Of a stretch of 64,000 nucleotides of DNA, positions 28,769-39,416 are shown piece after piece (the first letter of the stretch is position 1; the number at the start of each line of letters is the position of its first letter). The position numbers and the translations under genes are program-made. The notes under the pieces were generated by a model that was given only the letters and a program-made list of their open reading frames with translations, did no database searches and was not told the DNA's origin. Source of the DNA: Pseudomonas panipatensis (GTDB lineage: Bacteria; Pseudomonadota; Gammaproteobacteria; Pseudomonadales; Pseudomonadaceae); assembly GCF_900099785.1 (NCBI RefSeq), contig NZ_FNDS01000010.1:62001-126000 (forward strand). The letters run 5' to 3'.

Positions 28769-29449
28769 ATGCGAACGTCCGCCCTGCTCCTGCTCGCTCT
28801 ACTCCCTTGCCTAGGCCAAGCCGCGCAAATCGCGGTACCCGCGCTACCGGGCGGTACGCTGGTCTACAAGCACGTCGAGAGTATCCGCGAGCGGCGCTTC
28901 GCCAATCTGGTGGAGCAGAAGACGGACTTCAGCTGCGGCGCCGCCGCCCTCGCCACCATCCTGCGCCAGGCCTACCAACTGGACGTGGACGAGGACTTCG
29001 TCATCAGAGGCATGCTGGTGGAGGCTGACCAGAACCTGGTCCGTACCCAAGGTTTTTCGATGCTCGACATGAAGCGCTACCTGGAGAGCATCGGCATGCG
29101 CGCTCGCGGCTACCGGATTCCCAGCACTTCACTGGACAAATTGAGCATCCCGGTGATCGTCCTGATGGATATCCGTGGCTACAAGCATTTCGTCGTCTTA
29201 CAGCGCACCAGCAAGGGCTTCGTCTATGTCGGCGATCCGGTGCTGGGCCACAAACGCTACACCGAAGAAGACTTCCTCAAGGGTTGGAACGGCATCATCT
29301 TCGCCATCATCGGGCCGGGCTACGACAAGGCCAACGCCTTGCTGACGCCGCCCGAACCACTCACGGCGAAGAACCGCCTGGACGCCTTCCACCCGGTCAA
29401 GGATGCCGAGCTGATGGACTTCGGCTTCATCCAGAGCGACTTCTTCTGA
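28769..29449 (+). CDS. fapD: FapD, C39-like cysteine peptidase of the fap system
   Basis: A 226-residue exported protein with a C39 peptidase fold. The catalytic Cys56 is in TDFSCGAAALATILRQ, the His140 in GYKHFVVLQ and the Asp156 in VGDPVLGHKRY. A signal peptide covers about residues 1-18. FapD is required for Fap export and processes operon components; its exact substrate is not settled. It ends 42 bp before fapE. Confidence 0.93.
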   Translation: MRTSALLLLALLPCLGQAAQIAVPALPGGTLVYKHVESIRERRFANLVEQKTDFSCGAAALATILRQAYQLDVDEDFVIRGMLVEADQNLVRTQGFSMLDMKRYLESIGMRARGYRIPSTSLDKLSIPVIVLMDIRGYKHFVVLQRTSKGFVYVGDPVLGHKRYTEEDFLKGWNGIIFAIIGPGYDKANALLTPPEPLTAKNRLDAFHPVKDAELMDFGFIQSDFF

Positions 29450-29491
29450 GTGTAAAAAACTACGAGGGCGGAGCCCCTCCAGGGAGGAAAC

Positions 29492-30226
29492 ATGAAACTC
29501 ATACCTTGGATTTCCGCTGCCTGCATTGCCACCTGCCTGCCGCTGCAAGCCAGCGTGCTGCGGCCGGTGGAACTGAGCGACCAGGAAATGTCGCAACTGC
29601 GCGGGCGCTATGTGATGCCAGGACGGGTCATCAGTTTCGGTATCGTCATGAGCAGCACCTGGAAAAACGCCGCGGGCGACAACATCGGCGCCAAGGTGGC
29701 GATGCAAGTACAACAATCCACCATCAAGCCGCAGTTCTACGTCACCACCATCAGCCAGACCGGCAATGGCAGCACGCCCGCCGCGGGCAATGGCAGCATC
29801 AGCGGCGGCGCCGGCCTCAGCCAGACCCAGGGCGTGACCCAGAGCGTGCGCTCGGCGGGCAACTTCAACAGCGCCTATAACAACGTCTCCATCGATGTCA
29901 GCGAAGCCAACCAGGCGCCGGCGGCCATCACGCCCGCTGGTCAGGCGCTGACGCAACCGATCACCGCCAGCAACGGAGCCGGCAGCGTGACCGTGACGTC
30001 GGGTAACGGCGGCCTGCAGATGGCCATCCTGGCCAACGGACAAGGCAATAGCCTGCAGCAGATCGGCGCCGGCAACCTGCTGCAAGCGGCGAACCTGGTC
30101 GGCTCGCGCAACGACGTCCAGAACATCGCGGCGCTCAGCGTGGTGCTGAGCAACAACCAACCCTCGGTCGGAAGCCTGAACTGCAATCTCGATCAACTAC
30201 GTAACCTGCGCCCCAGCGGTTTGTGA
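29492..30226 (+). CDS. fapE: FapE, minor fibre-associated protein
   Basis: A 244-residue exported protein. The signal peptide ends near LQASV. The start of the mature protein (PVELSDQEMSQLRGRYVMPGRVISFGIVMSSTW) is the conserved FapE block. The rest is Gly/Asn/Gln/Ser-rich, with weak amyloid-like segments, and the C-terminus has one Cys (SLNCNLDQL). FapE is found as a small component of Fap fibres and may help secretion. A GGGAGGAAAC ribosome site precedes the ATG. Confidence 0.9.
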   Translation: MKLIPWISAACIATCLPLQASVLRPVELSDQEMSQLRGRYVMPGRVISFGIVMSSTWKNAAGDNIGAKVAMQVQQSTIKPQFYVTTISQTGNGSTPAAGNGSISGGAGLSQTQGVTQSVRSAGNFNSAYNNVSIDVSEANQAPAAITPAGQALTQPITASNGAGSVTVTSGNGGLQMAILANGQGNSLQQIGAGNLLQAANLVGSRNDVQNIAALSVVLSNNQPSVGSLNCNLDQLRNLRPSGL

Positions 30227-30286
30227 TCTACGCTCCTTGAGAATAACTAAAAACTAGTAGTCAAACTCCTTGGGGAAGCTTCCGCT

Positions 30287-31543
30287 ATGCATCGAATCTC
30301 ATCGCTTCGATTGGCTATCTGTGTGTGCGCGGTTCTCCCTTCGGCCTTCGTCCAGGCAGCGACGCAGGCCGAAGTGGATGCTCTGAAACAGGAACTGGAT
30401 GCGCTCAAGCAGCGCTACGAGACTCAGCAGAAGGCGCTGATGGTGCTCGAACAGCGCGTACGCCAGGTGGAGGACCAGGCGCCCGCGCCGCAGCAACCGA
30501 AGCGCCTGGTGGTCTCGACCAACAAACCATCGCCGACCAAGTCTGGCAGCAGCTCCTACGGTGAAGCCCTGAAGGAAGACTCGTCGCCGCCGAAAAGCGT
30601 GGAAAACCTCTACGACGAAGCCAGTGGCTTCTTCGGCAACGGCACCTTCAGTGTCGAGACCGGTCTGACCTACACCCACTACGACACCCGCCAGCTCCTG
30701 CTCAACGGCTTCCTGGCGCTGGACTCGATCTTCCTCGGCAATATCGGCATCGACCACATCAAGGCGGACAACTGGCAGCTCGACGTCACCGGCCGCTACA
30801 ACTGGAACAACCGCTGGCAATTCGACGTCAACGTCCCCGTGCTCTATCGCGAGAGCACCTACGAGTCCGCCGGTGCCGGCAACTCCACGGCCCAGGTCAC
30901 CGACGAAACGGTGCGCCGCGACCCGACCATCGGCGACGTCAACGCCGGCATCTCCTACAAGTTCCTCGACGAAACCGAAAGCCGTCCGGACGCCGTGGTC
31001 AGCCTGCGCGTCAAGGCGCCGACCGGCAAGGACCCCTATGGCATCAAGCTGGTGCGCTCGGCGAGCAACGACAACCTCAACGTCCCCGAAGACCTGCCCA
31101 CGGGCAACGGCGTGTGGTCCATCACGCCCGGCCTGTCGCTGGTCAAGACGGTCGATCCGGCAGTGCTCTTCGGCAGCCTGAGCTACACCCACAACTTCCA
31201 GCGCTCGTTCAACGACATCAGCCCGCAACAGGGCACCAAGCTGGGCGGCGACGTCGAGTTGGGCGACTGGTTCCAGTTCGGCGCCGGCGTGGCGTTCGCC
31301 CTCAACGAGAAGACCAGTATGTCCTTCTCCTTCTCCAACCTGGTCGCGCAGAAGAGCAAGATCAAGCCCGATGGCCAAGGCTGGCAGACCGTCACCGGCA
31401 GCGATGCCAACGCCGCCTACTTCAACTGGGGCCTGACCTATGCGGTCACGCCCAAGTTCACCATCGTGCCGAACCTGTCGATCGGCATCTCGCCCGATGC
31501 GCCGGACTACAGCCTCAGCGTCAAGTTCCCGTACTACTTCTGA
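30287..31543 (+). CDS. fapF: FapF, outer-membrane amyloid secretion pore
   Basis: A 418-residue protein. A signal peptide (1-24) is followed by a coiled coil of about residues 28-64 ([35 protein letters not shown]), a Pro/Ser-rich linker, and a 12-stranded beta barrel ending VKFPYYF. FapF forms trimeric pores that export FapB, FapC and FapE; the coiled coil and plug helix gate it. It is the last gene of the operon and is followed by a terminator. Confidence 0.95.
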   Translation: MHRISSLRLAICVCAVLPSAFVQAATQAEVDALKQELDALKQRYETQQKALMVLEQRVRQVEDQAPAPQQPKRLVVSTNKPSPTKSGSSSYGEALKEDSSPPKSVENLYDEASGFFGNGTFSVETGLTYTHYDTRQLLLNGFLALDSIFLGNIGIDHIKADNWQLDVTGRYNWNNRWQFDVNVPVLYRESTYESAGAGNSTAQVTDETVRRDPTIGDVNAGISYKFLDETESRPDAVVSLRVKAPTGKDPYGIKLVRSASNDNLNVPEDLPTGNGVWSITPGLSLVKTVDPAVLFGSLSYTHNFQRSFNDISPQQGTKLGGDVELGDWFQFGAGVAFALNEKTSMSFSFSNLVAQKSKIKPDGQGWQTVTGSDANAAYFNWGLTYAVTPKFTIVPNLSIGISPDAPDYSLSVKFPYYF

Positions 31544-31557
31544 ACCGCGCAAACGAC

Positions 31558-31582
31558 AACGGCCCCATTCGGGGCCGTTTTC
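31558..31582. terminator. Rho-independent terminator after fapF
   Basis: Perfect 9-bp stem AACGGCCCC/GGGGCCGTT with an ATTC loop and a short T-run (GTTTTC). It lies between convergent fapF and the sigma-54 activator gene, and could act on both. Confidence 0.85.
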
Positions 31583-31596
31583 ATTGCAGCGTCGAC

Positions 31597-32931
<1,335 letters not shown>

Positions 32932-32975
32932 GCTCCCTTCCTTGGCGCCATTATTTTGAAAAACTTTATAAAACA

Positions 32976-33026
32976 GTTGGTTGGCGCTCCAAGATGTAAA
33001 GCTAGCAATATTTTGACGCAACCAAC
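32976..33026. promoter_or_regulatory. Inverted repeat in the activator gene leader
   Basis: GTTGGTTG (32976-32983) and its exact complement CAACCAAC (33019-33026) are separated by 35 bases. They lie just upstream of the sigma-54 activator gene start. They could be an operator or a long-range RNA stem in the activator mRNA leader. Nothing else supports either reading. Confidence 0.3.
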
Positions 33027-33062
33027 CGACCGTTTTTCTATAAGGTCAATGCCGAAAAAATC

Positions 33063-34553
33063 TCACCAACCATGCCCGCGCCGCTTGACTTCCAGCCGTC
33101 GCACGAACTCTTCCAGCACCAGCTTGTAGAGGTCATCGCCGAGGAATACATCCTCGACCCCGCAATCGATGTTGGGGTTGTCGTTCACCTCGATCACCAC
33201 CACCCGCTCGCCCGACTGCTTGAGGTCGACGCCATAGAGGCCGTCGCCGATCAGGTTGGCGGTCTTCAACGCCAGTTCCACCACCTTGCGCGGCGCCTCG
33301 TGGACCGCCATGGTGCGGAAATCGCCGCTCAGCTCCTGTGCATCCGGGCTGTGGTCGTAGATCTGCCAGTGGCCCTTGGACATGAAGTACTGGCAGGCAA
33401 AGATCGGCTTCTGATTGAGCACGCCGATGCGCCAGTCGTATTCGGTATAGAAGAACTCCTGGGCGAGGATCAACACCGAGCGCTCGAACAGCTCGGCGCT
33501 GGCCTTGAGCAGTTCCTCCTGGTTCTCCACCTTGACCACCCCGCGGGAAAAACTGCCGTCGGGAATCTTCAGCACCAGCGGGAAGCCCAGGCGCTCGCCA
33601 AGCCGCTCCAGCTCCTGGGGATTGTCCTTATAGAGAATCTCGGTGGCCGGCATTCCCAACTTGTGGCTGCGCAGCAGATCGGCCAGATAGACCTTGTTGG
33701 TGCAGCGCAGGATCGACACCGGGTCGTCCATCACCACCAGCCCCTCGCTCTCGGCCTTCTTGGCGAAACGGTAGGTGTGGTTGTCGACCCGCGTGGTCTC
33801 GCGGATGAACAACGCGTCGTACTCGGCCAGGCGGGAATAGTCCTTCTTCTCGATCAGCTCGACATCGATACCGAGGCCGCGGCCGACCCGGATGAATTGC
33901 TTGAGTGCCTTGGCGTCCGAGGGCGGGAAGGCTTCGGCGGGATCGTGGAGGATGGCCAGATCGTAGCGGTACTGCCTGCGCGAACGCGGCTTGCGCCAGA
34001 TCTGTCGGCTGAAGCTGTCCAGGGCGCTGGCGAAGAGATCTTCCTGATCCTCGCGCAACTTGTGGATGTTGCCCGGCTTGATGCCCTCGATATGCCAACC
34101 GCGGCTCTTGCGGAACTCCACCAGCAACATCGGGCAAGGAAAGGACTCGAACAACTGGCGCGCCAGTTCCTGCAGGGGCTCCAGGTCCGTGCGGCCGAAA
34201 TACAGGGTCAGGGTGAAGCCATCGGTATTGCCGTAGGGATGGTCGGACAATGCCTTGTCCAGGGTCCTTTCCAGATCCTCCAGGCCCAGGCTGTACAGCG
34301 ACTTGCGGGCCAGCTCGCTGATGGTCCGCACCGACGGAATCACCTTGTGCCCGCGTGCCTCGGCCAAGAGCGAGCAGTAATAGCCATGCCCGAGGTATTT
34401 GTAGTTGCGGCACAGGTTGATCACCTGCACGCGCTTGCCATTGTCGTCATCGATGGGTGACTCCAGGTACTCCTGGGCGGTCAGCACATCTTCACTGGGA
34501 TAGTACGAAGCCCAATCTTCCTTGCGCTCGACGATGATGCACAGTTTGCTCAC
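33063..34553 (-). CDS. RimK-like ATP-grasp ligase
   Basis: A 496-residue protein with an N-terminal RimK-associated domain (about 1-190) and a C-terminal ATP-grasp domain (about 260-490). Nucleotide and Mg sites are visible in LVLKIPDGSFSRGVVKVE, AQEFFYTEYDWRIGVL and VVVIEVNDNPNIDCGVED. RimK-type enzymes form amide bonds between an acyl-phosphate and an amino acid or peptide. The start is a GTG at 34553 with GGAGGT six bases upstream. It is divergent from a GNAT-C39 fusion, a pairing described for amidoligase systems. The acceptor is unknown. Confidence 0.9.
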   Translation of the reverse strand: MSKLCIIVERKEDWASYYPSEDVLTAQEYLESPIDDDNGKRVQVINLCRNYKYLGHGYYCSLLAEARGHKVIPSVRTISELARKSLYSLGLEDLERTLDKALSDHPYGNTDGFTLTLYFGRTDLEPLQELARQLFESFPCPMLLVEFRKSRGWHIEGIKPGNIHKLREDQEDLFASALDSFSRQIWRKPRSRRQYRYDLAILHDPAEAFPPSDAKALKQFIRVGRGLGIDVELIEKKDYSRLAEYDALFIRETTRVDNHTYRFAKKAESEGLVVMDDPVSILRCTNKVYLADLLRSHKLGMPATEILYKDNPQELERLGERLGFPLVLKIPDGSFSRGVVKVENQEELLKASAELFERSVLILAQEFFYTEYDWRIGVLNQKPIFACQYFMSKGHWQIYDHSPDAQELSGDFRTMAVHEAPRKVVELALKTANLIGDGLYGVDLKQSGERVVVIEVNDNPNIDCGVEDVFLGDDLYKLVLEEFVRRLEVKRRGHGW

Positions 34554-34743
34554 GACACCTCCGGAAAACCGCGGCGGCAAAGGGCCGCCCTTGCTACCCC
34601 AGGGTTGCGGGGCAATACTCCTGGCAGACGCCACACGGCCTTCGACCGCACCCACGGCGCCATGTTCAGACCGTTTCCCAGACAATTAAGCTGGCATGGA
34701 ACGGGAACTCCAGCGGCCTTACGCACTATTTACTCGGACTGGC

Positions 34744-35838
34744 ATGAACCTCGAATTACGCGCCGCCACCCTCGACGACCTGGCTGGCCTGGTCGAACTG
34801 GAAAACCGTTGCTTCGACTACGACCGCCTGTCCCGGCGCAACTTCCAATGGATGATCAGCCGCGCCAACGCCGAACTGCTGGTCGCCGAGGCCGACGCCT
34901 GCCTGCTCGGTTATGTCCTGGTGCTGTTCCACCAGGGCACCTCCCTCGCGCGGCTCTACTCCATCGCCCTGGAAGAGCGCGCGCGCGGCATCGGCCTCGG
35001 ACAGAAGCTGCTGGACGCTGCGGAACAGGCCGCCATCGATCACGAGTGCGCCTACATGCGCCTGGAAGTGCGCCCGGACAACCGCGGCGCCATCGCGCTC
35101 TACGAACGCAACGGCTATCGCCCGTTCGCTACTGTGCACGACTACTACGAGGACCATTGCGAAGCGCTGCGTTTCGAAAAGCGCATCCGCCACCTTGGCG
35201 AGCACGCGCAACGCCATGTGCCTTACTACCGGCAGACCACCGACTTCACCTGCGGCCCGGCCTGCCTGCTGATGGCCATGGCCACGCTGCACCCTGGCCG
35301 CCCCCTGGAACGCCGCGAGGAGCTACGCCTGTGGCGTGAGGCGACCACCATCTACATGACTGCCGGGCACGGTGGCTGCAGCCCTCAGGGGCTGGCCCTG
35401 GCCGCCTGGCGCCGGGGCTTCCGCGTGCGCCTGGCACTCAGCGAGGACGGCCCGCTGTTCCTCGATGGCGTGCGCAGCGAAGACAAGCGCGAGGTGATGC
35501 GCCTGGTTCACGAGGACTTCAGCGCCGAACTGAGCGAGAGCGATGTCGAGCCGTTACTGGTCAGCCAGTTGGATATCGCCGGCGCCCTGGAGGCCGGCGG
35601 CTTGCCCCTGGTGCTGATCAGCAGCTACCGGCTGACCCGCTCCAAGGCCCCGCACTGGGTGGTGGTCACCGATTGCGACCAGGACTTCATCTACCTGCAC
35701 GACCCTGACGTCGACCACAGCCAGCACCGCCAGCCGCTGGACTGCCAGCACATTCCGGTCAGCCACGCCGAGTTCGACAAGATGAGCCGCTTCGGCCGGA
35801 GCAAGCTGCGCGCGGCAGTGGTGCTGTACCAGCGCTGA
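34744..35838 (+). CDS. GNAT acetyltransferase - C39 peptidase fusion
   Basis: A 364-residue two-domain protein. Residues 1-148 are a GNAT fold with acetyl-CoA loop RARGIGLGQ (79-87) and LEVRPDNRGAIALYERNGY. Residues 155-364 are a C39-like cysteine peptidase (DUF3335) with Cys170 in TTDFTCGPACLLMAMA, His304 in APHWVVVTD and Asp320 in YLHDPD. No signal peptide, so it is cytosolic. Divergent from the RimK-like ligase gene with 190 bp between start codons. Together they may build, acetylate and trim a peptide or amide metabolite (inference). The ATG at 34744 fits the GNAT start. Confidence 0.9.
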   Translation: MNLELRAATLDDLAGLVELENRCFDYDRLSRRNFQWMISRANAELLVAEADACLLGYVLVLFHQGTSLARLYSIALEERARGIGLGQKLLDAAEQAAIDHECAYMRLEVRPDNRGAIALYERNGYRPFATVHDYYEDHCEALRFEKRIRHLGEHAQRHVPYYRQTTDFTCGPACLLMAMATLHPGRPLERREELRLWREATTIYMTAGHGGCSPQGLALAAWRRGFRVRLALSEDGPLFLDGVRSEDKREVMRLVHEDFSAELSESDVEPLLVSQLDIAGALEAGGLPLVLISSYRLTRSKAPHWVVVTDCDQDFIYLHDPDVDHSQHRQPLDCQHIPVSHAEFDKMSRFGRSKLRAAVVLYQR

Positions 35839-35844
35839 AGCGGG

Positions 35845-36007
35845 CGCCGGCCTTGCGGGCGTCGCTGGCATGCCTGTTGACGCAGTAGGCACAGCCGTTG
35901 ATCTGCGATGCGCGCAGGCGGATCGGTTCGAGCAGCGAATGGTCCAGGCCGATCATCGCCTTGTAGGCGTCGGCGGACACCTTGGCCCATTCGATACGTG
36001 CATTCAT
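35845..36007 (-). pseudogene. Truncated AhpD/CMD-family peroxidase gene remnant
   Basis: From an ATG at 36007, with AGAGAA upstream, about 54 codons read as a good CMD/AhpD-type N-terminus: MNARIEWAKVSADAYKAM, then INGCAYCVNRHASDARKAG with the CxxC active site. Family members continue for roughly another 90 residues. Here homology stops at about 35845, seven bases from the stop codon of the convergent GNAT-C39 gene. The open frame then runs into noise antisense to it. It looks like a gene cut off by a deletion at its 3' end. Confidence 0.75.
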
Positions 36008-36137
36008 GGTTCTCTCCAGTGGTACCCGCGGGCTGCGGGAGTGGGGCTACCTTAGCGCCCCGGGCGCGGGCGCGGGCGCCGAATAGCCAATCCACGGCAC
36101 TCCCGGGAGTCCAATGGCGCCAATCGAGCGCCGCCGC

Positions 36138-36566
36138 TCAACGATCGATGCGGGTCGAGAGAATGATCGACGACATGGTCCGTTCCACCCCGTCGAGGGC
36201 GCCGATGCGATCGAGCAAGGCGTCCAGATCACGGATCGATTGCGCCTCGACGATGACGATCATGTCGAAGTTGCCGCTCACCGAATGCAGGGTCTTCACC
36301 TCGGCAATCTTCTCCAGCGCCTGCACCACCGCGTGGGACAACTTGGGCAGCGCGGTGACCAGCACATGGGCACGCACCAGCGACTGCGTGTAGCTGTCGG
36401 CGACCTTGATCGAGTAGCCGCTGATGATGCCCTGCTGCTCCAGGCGCTCGATGCGGCTCTGCACCGTGGAACGCGACACCCCGAGCTTGCGCGCCAGTTC
36501 GGAAACCGACTCGCGCGCGTTGGCGCGCAGCAGGTTGAGCAGGGCCACATCGGCGTTTTTCGTCAT
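36138..36566 (-). CDS. Lrp/AsnC-family transcriptional regulator
   Basis: A 142-residue regulator. The N-terminal HTH (LLNLLRANARESVSELARKLGVSRSTVQSRIERLEQQGII) is followed by a RAM/AsnC ligand-binding domain with VSGNFDMIVIVEAQS. It lies divergent from davB with 264 bp between start codons, so it very probably senses lysine or a breakdown product and controls davBA. Confidence 0.92.
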   Translation of the reverse strand: MTKNADVALLNLLRANARESVSELARKLGVSRSTVQSRIERLEQQGIISGYSIKVADSYTQSLVRAHVLVTALPKLSHAVVQALEKIAEVKTLHSVSGNFDMIVIVEAQSIRDLDALLDRIGALDGVERTMSSIILSTRIDR

Positions 36567-36830
36567 TTTGCTTATTCCATCGGCTTAGTTAGCTGAAATC
36601 GCTCCGTCATTTTGCAGATTTACGGATTCAATTCAACGACCAGCTCTGTAAACATGTGGCCCATCGCCGGCCCCTCGCGGCCGGCCCATCACGCCCGGTT
36701 CCAGTCCCTGCCCCTCCCTGTCCGCCGCCCATCGGCGCGCGGCCGGCGGAGTGCGTGCGGCGCAGCAGAAAGGCTGCGCCTGGGCAATGCTGAAACCGTG
36801 GCCGGCGCGCCATCCAGTTGGGAGATTCCA

Positions 36831-38513
36831 ATGCACAACAATCGCCACCCGCACACCCCCGGCAAGAAACCGGTGACCATTTTCGGCCCGGACTTCCCCT
36901 TCGCCTTCGACCAGTGGATCGAGCATCCGGCCGGGCTGGGCAGCATTCCCCAGGCCAGCCATGGCGCCGAGGTGGCCATCGTCGGCGCCGGCATCGCCGG
37001 GCTGGTGGCGGCCTACGAACTGATGAAGCTGGGCCTCAAGCCGGTGGTCTACGAAGCGGCGAAAATGGGCGGGCGCCTGCGCTCGGAACCCTTCGAGGGG
37101 GCCGAGGGCATCATTGCCGAACTGGGTGGCATGCGTTTCCCGGCCTCGAGCACGGCCTTCTATCACTACGTCGACAAGCTGGGCCTGCAGACCAAGCCGT
37201 TCCCCAACCCGCTGACCGCCGCCTCCGGCAGCACCGTGGTCGACCTGGAAGGCACCAGCCACTACGCGGAAAAACTCGACGATCTGCCGGAAATCTTCCG
37301 CGAAGTGGCCCAGGCCTGGGCCGACGCCCTGGAAGACGGCGCGCGCTTCTCGGAAATCCAGGACGCCATCCGCGAGCGCGACACGGTCAAGCTCAAGGCG
37401 CTCTGGGATGAGCTGGTGCCGCTGTGGGACGACCGCACCTTCTATGACTTCGTCGCCAGCTCGAAAGCCTTCTCGCGGCTGAGCTTCCAGCATCGCGAGA
37501 TCTTCGGCCAGGTCGGCTTCGGCACCGGCGGCTGGGATTCCGACTTCCCCAACTCGATGCTGGAAATCTTCCGCGTGGTGATGACCAACTGCGACGACCA
37601 CCAACACCTCATCGTCGGTGGCGTCGAGCAGGTGCCGCGGGGCATCTGGAACCACGCGCCGGAGCGCTGCGCGCACTGGCCGGCCGGCACCTCCCTGGCC
37701 ACGCTGCACAACGGCGCGCCGCGCCCGGGCGTGAAGAAGATCGCCCGCGCCGCCAACGGTCATCTGGCGGTCACCGACTACTGGGGCGACACCCGCGAAT
37801 ACGCGGCGGTCCTGACCACCTGCCAGAGCTGGCTGCTGACCACCCAGATCGAGTGCGAGGAAGCGCTGTTCTCGCAGAAAATGTGGATGGCCCTCGACCG
37901 CACCCGCTACATGCAGTCGTCGAAGACCTTCGTCATGGTCGACCGGCCGTTCTGGAAGGACAAGGACCCGCAGACCGGGCGTGACGTCATGAGCATGACC
38001 CTCACCGACCGCCTGACCCGTGGCACCTACCTGTTCGACAACGGCGACGACAAGCCGGGAGTGATCTGCCTGTCCTACTCGTGGATGAGCGACGCCATGA
38101 AGATGCTCCCGCACCCGGTGGAGAAACGCGTGCAACTGGCGCTGGATGCGCTGAAGAAGGTCTACCCGAAGGTCGACATCGCCAGCCACATCATCGGCAA
38201 CCCGATCACCGTGTCCTGGGAGGCCGACCCGCACTTCCTCGGCGCCTTCAAGGGCGCCCTGCCCGGCCACTACCGCTACAACCAGCGGATGTACGCGCAC
38301 TTCATGCAAGATGAAATGCCCGCCGAGCAGCGTGGTATCTTCATCGCCGGCGACGATGTCTCCTGGACCCCGGCCTGGGTGGAAGGCGCCGTGCAGACCT
38401 CGCTGAACGCAGTGTGGGGGATCATGAAACACTTCGGCGGCGCCACCCACCCGGAAAACCCCGGCCCCGGCGACTGTTTCGCCGAACTGGGCCCCATCGC
38501 CCTGCCCGATTGA
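36831..38513 (+). CDS. davB: Lysine 2-monooxygenase
   Basis: A 560-residue FAD enzyme that converts L-lysine plus O2 to 5-aminopentanamide and CO2, the first step of the aminovalerate route. The FAD-binding GxGxxG is VAIVGAGIAGLVAAYELMK. The start (KKPVTIFGPDFPFAFDQWIEHPAGLGSIP) and long blocks across the whole length match my recollection of P. putida DavB. The ATG at 36831 has GGGAG seven bases upstream. It is followed after 17 bp by davA, so the two enzymes are co-expressed. Confidence 0.95.
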   Translation: MHNNRHPHTPGKKPVTIFGPDFPFAFDQWIEHPAGLGSIPQASHGAEVAIVGAGIAGLVAAYELMKLGLKPVVYEAAKMGGRLRSEPFEGAEGIIAELGGMRFPASSTAFYHYVDKLGLQTKPFPNPLTAASGSTVVDLEGTSHYAEKLDDLPEIFREVAQAWADALEDGARFSEIQDAIRERDTVKLKALWDELVPLWDDRTFYDFVASSKAFSRLSFQHREIFGQVGFGTGGWDSDFPNSMLEIFRVVMTNCDDHQHLIVGGVEQVPRGIWNHAPERCAHWPAGTSLATLHNGAPRPGVKKIARAANGHLAVTDYWGDTREYAAVLTTCQSWLLTTQIECEEALFSQKMWMALDRTRYMQSSKTFVMVDRPFWKDKDPQTGRDVMSMTLTDRLTRGTYLFDNGDDKPGVICLSYSWMSDAMKMLPHPVEKRVQLALDALKKVYPKVDIASHIIGNPITVSWEADPHFLGAFKGALPGHYRYNQRMYAHFMQDEMPAEQRGIFIAGDDVSWTPAWVEGAVQTSLNAVWGIMKHFGGATHPENPGPGDCFAELGPIALPD

Positions 38514-38530
38514 CCCAGGGAGGAACCATC

Positions 38531-39319
38531 ATGCGCCTGGCCCTCTACCAATGCCCGCCCGGCCCCGATGACCGCGCCGGCAACCTGCGACGCCTGCGGG
38601 AGGCCGCGCAACGCGCGGCCTCCCAGGGTGCCGACCTGCTGGTCTGCCCGGAAATGTTCGTCAGTGGTTACAACATAGGCGCGGCGCGGGTCGCCGCCCT
38701 CGCCGAAGCCGCTGGTGGCAGCACCGCCGCGGCCATCGCCACGATAGCCCGCGACAACGACCTGGGCATTCTCTACGGCTACCCGGAGAGCAACCCCGAC
38801 GGCGCCCCCTTCAACAGCGTGCAATTGATCGACCGCCACGGCGAACGCCGCGCCAACTACCGCAAGACGCACCTCTACGGTGACCTCGACCGCAGCCAGT
38901 TCAGCCCGTCGGACGAAGCCGCCGCCGTGTTCGAACTGGACGGCTGGAAGATCGGCCTGCTGATCTGCTTCGACGTCGAGTTCCCCGAGGCTGTGCGCAG
39001 CCTGGCCCTGGCCGGCGCCGACCTGATCCTGGTGCCGACCGCCAACATGCGCCCCTACGAGTTCGTCGCCGAAGTGCTGGTGCCCTGCCGCGCCTACGAG
39101 AACCAGGTATTCCTCGCCTACGCGAATTTCCAGGGTGTCGAAGGCGAGCTGGATTACTGCGGTTTGAGCAGCGTGGTGGCGCCCGACGGCCAGGTACTGG
39201 CACGCGCCAGCCAGGCCGAGGAACTGCTGATCGCCGACCTCGATCCCGAACGCCTGGCCATGGCCCGCGCGGGCTTCAGCTACCTGAAGCTGCGCCGGCC
39301 GCTGCTGTACAGGTCGTAG
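38531..39319 (+). CDS. davA: 5-Aminopentanamidase (delta-aminovaleramidase)
   Basis: A 262-residue nitrilase-fold amidase that hydrolyses 5-aminopentanamide to 5-aminovalerate. The Glu-Lys-Cys triad is visible: Glu in LLVCPEMFVSGYN, Lys in NYRKTHLYG, Cys in GLLICFDVEFPE. A GGGAGGAACC ribosome site precedes the ATG. It is the second gene of davBA. The next steps to glutarate (DavT, DavD) are not in this window. Confidence 0.95.
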   Translation: MRLALYQCPPGPDDRAGNLRRLREAAQRAASQGADLLVCPEMFVSGYNIGAARVAALAEAAGGSTAAAIATIARDNDLGILYGYPESNPDGAPFNSVQLIDRHGERRANYRKTHLYGDLDRSQFSPSDEAAAVFELDGWKIGLLICFDVEFPEAVRSLALAGADLILVPTANMRPYEFVAEVLVPCRAYENQVFLAYANFQGVEGELDYCGLSSVVAPDGQVLARASQAEELLIADLDPERLAMARAGFSYLKLRRPLLYRS

Positions 39320-39371
39320 ACTGGGCGAAGCGCAGCGATTCCCGCCATCTGCAGTCGTGGGTGTACGAACA

Positions 39372-39407
39372 AACGAAGAACGGCGCCCGCGGGCGCCGTT
39401 CTTCGTT
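39372..39407. terminator. Bidirectional terminator hairpin
   Basis: A 17-bp perfect stem, AACGAAGAACGGCGCCC at 39372-39388 and its complement at 39391-39407, with a two-base loop. It sits between convergent davA and the EF-G gene. The A/T-rich stem base substitutes for T-runs in both directions. Confidence 0.85.
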
Positions 39408-39416
39408 CACTGGCGA

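Noticed and set aside
33072..34460. 462-codon open frame opposite the RimK-like ligase
   Set aside because: Fully antisense to a gene with intact ATP-grasp motifs and a good GTG start.
35759..35844. C-terminal part of the CMD-like open frame
   Set aside because: The frame continues to 35759 but the residues after the CAYC block are unrelated to the family and lie antisense to the GNAT-C39 gene.
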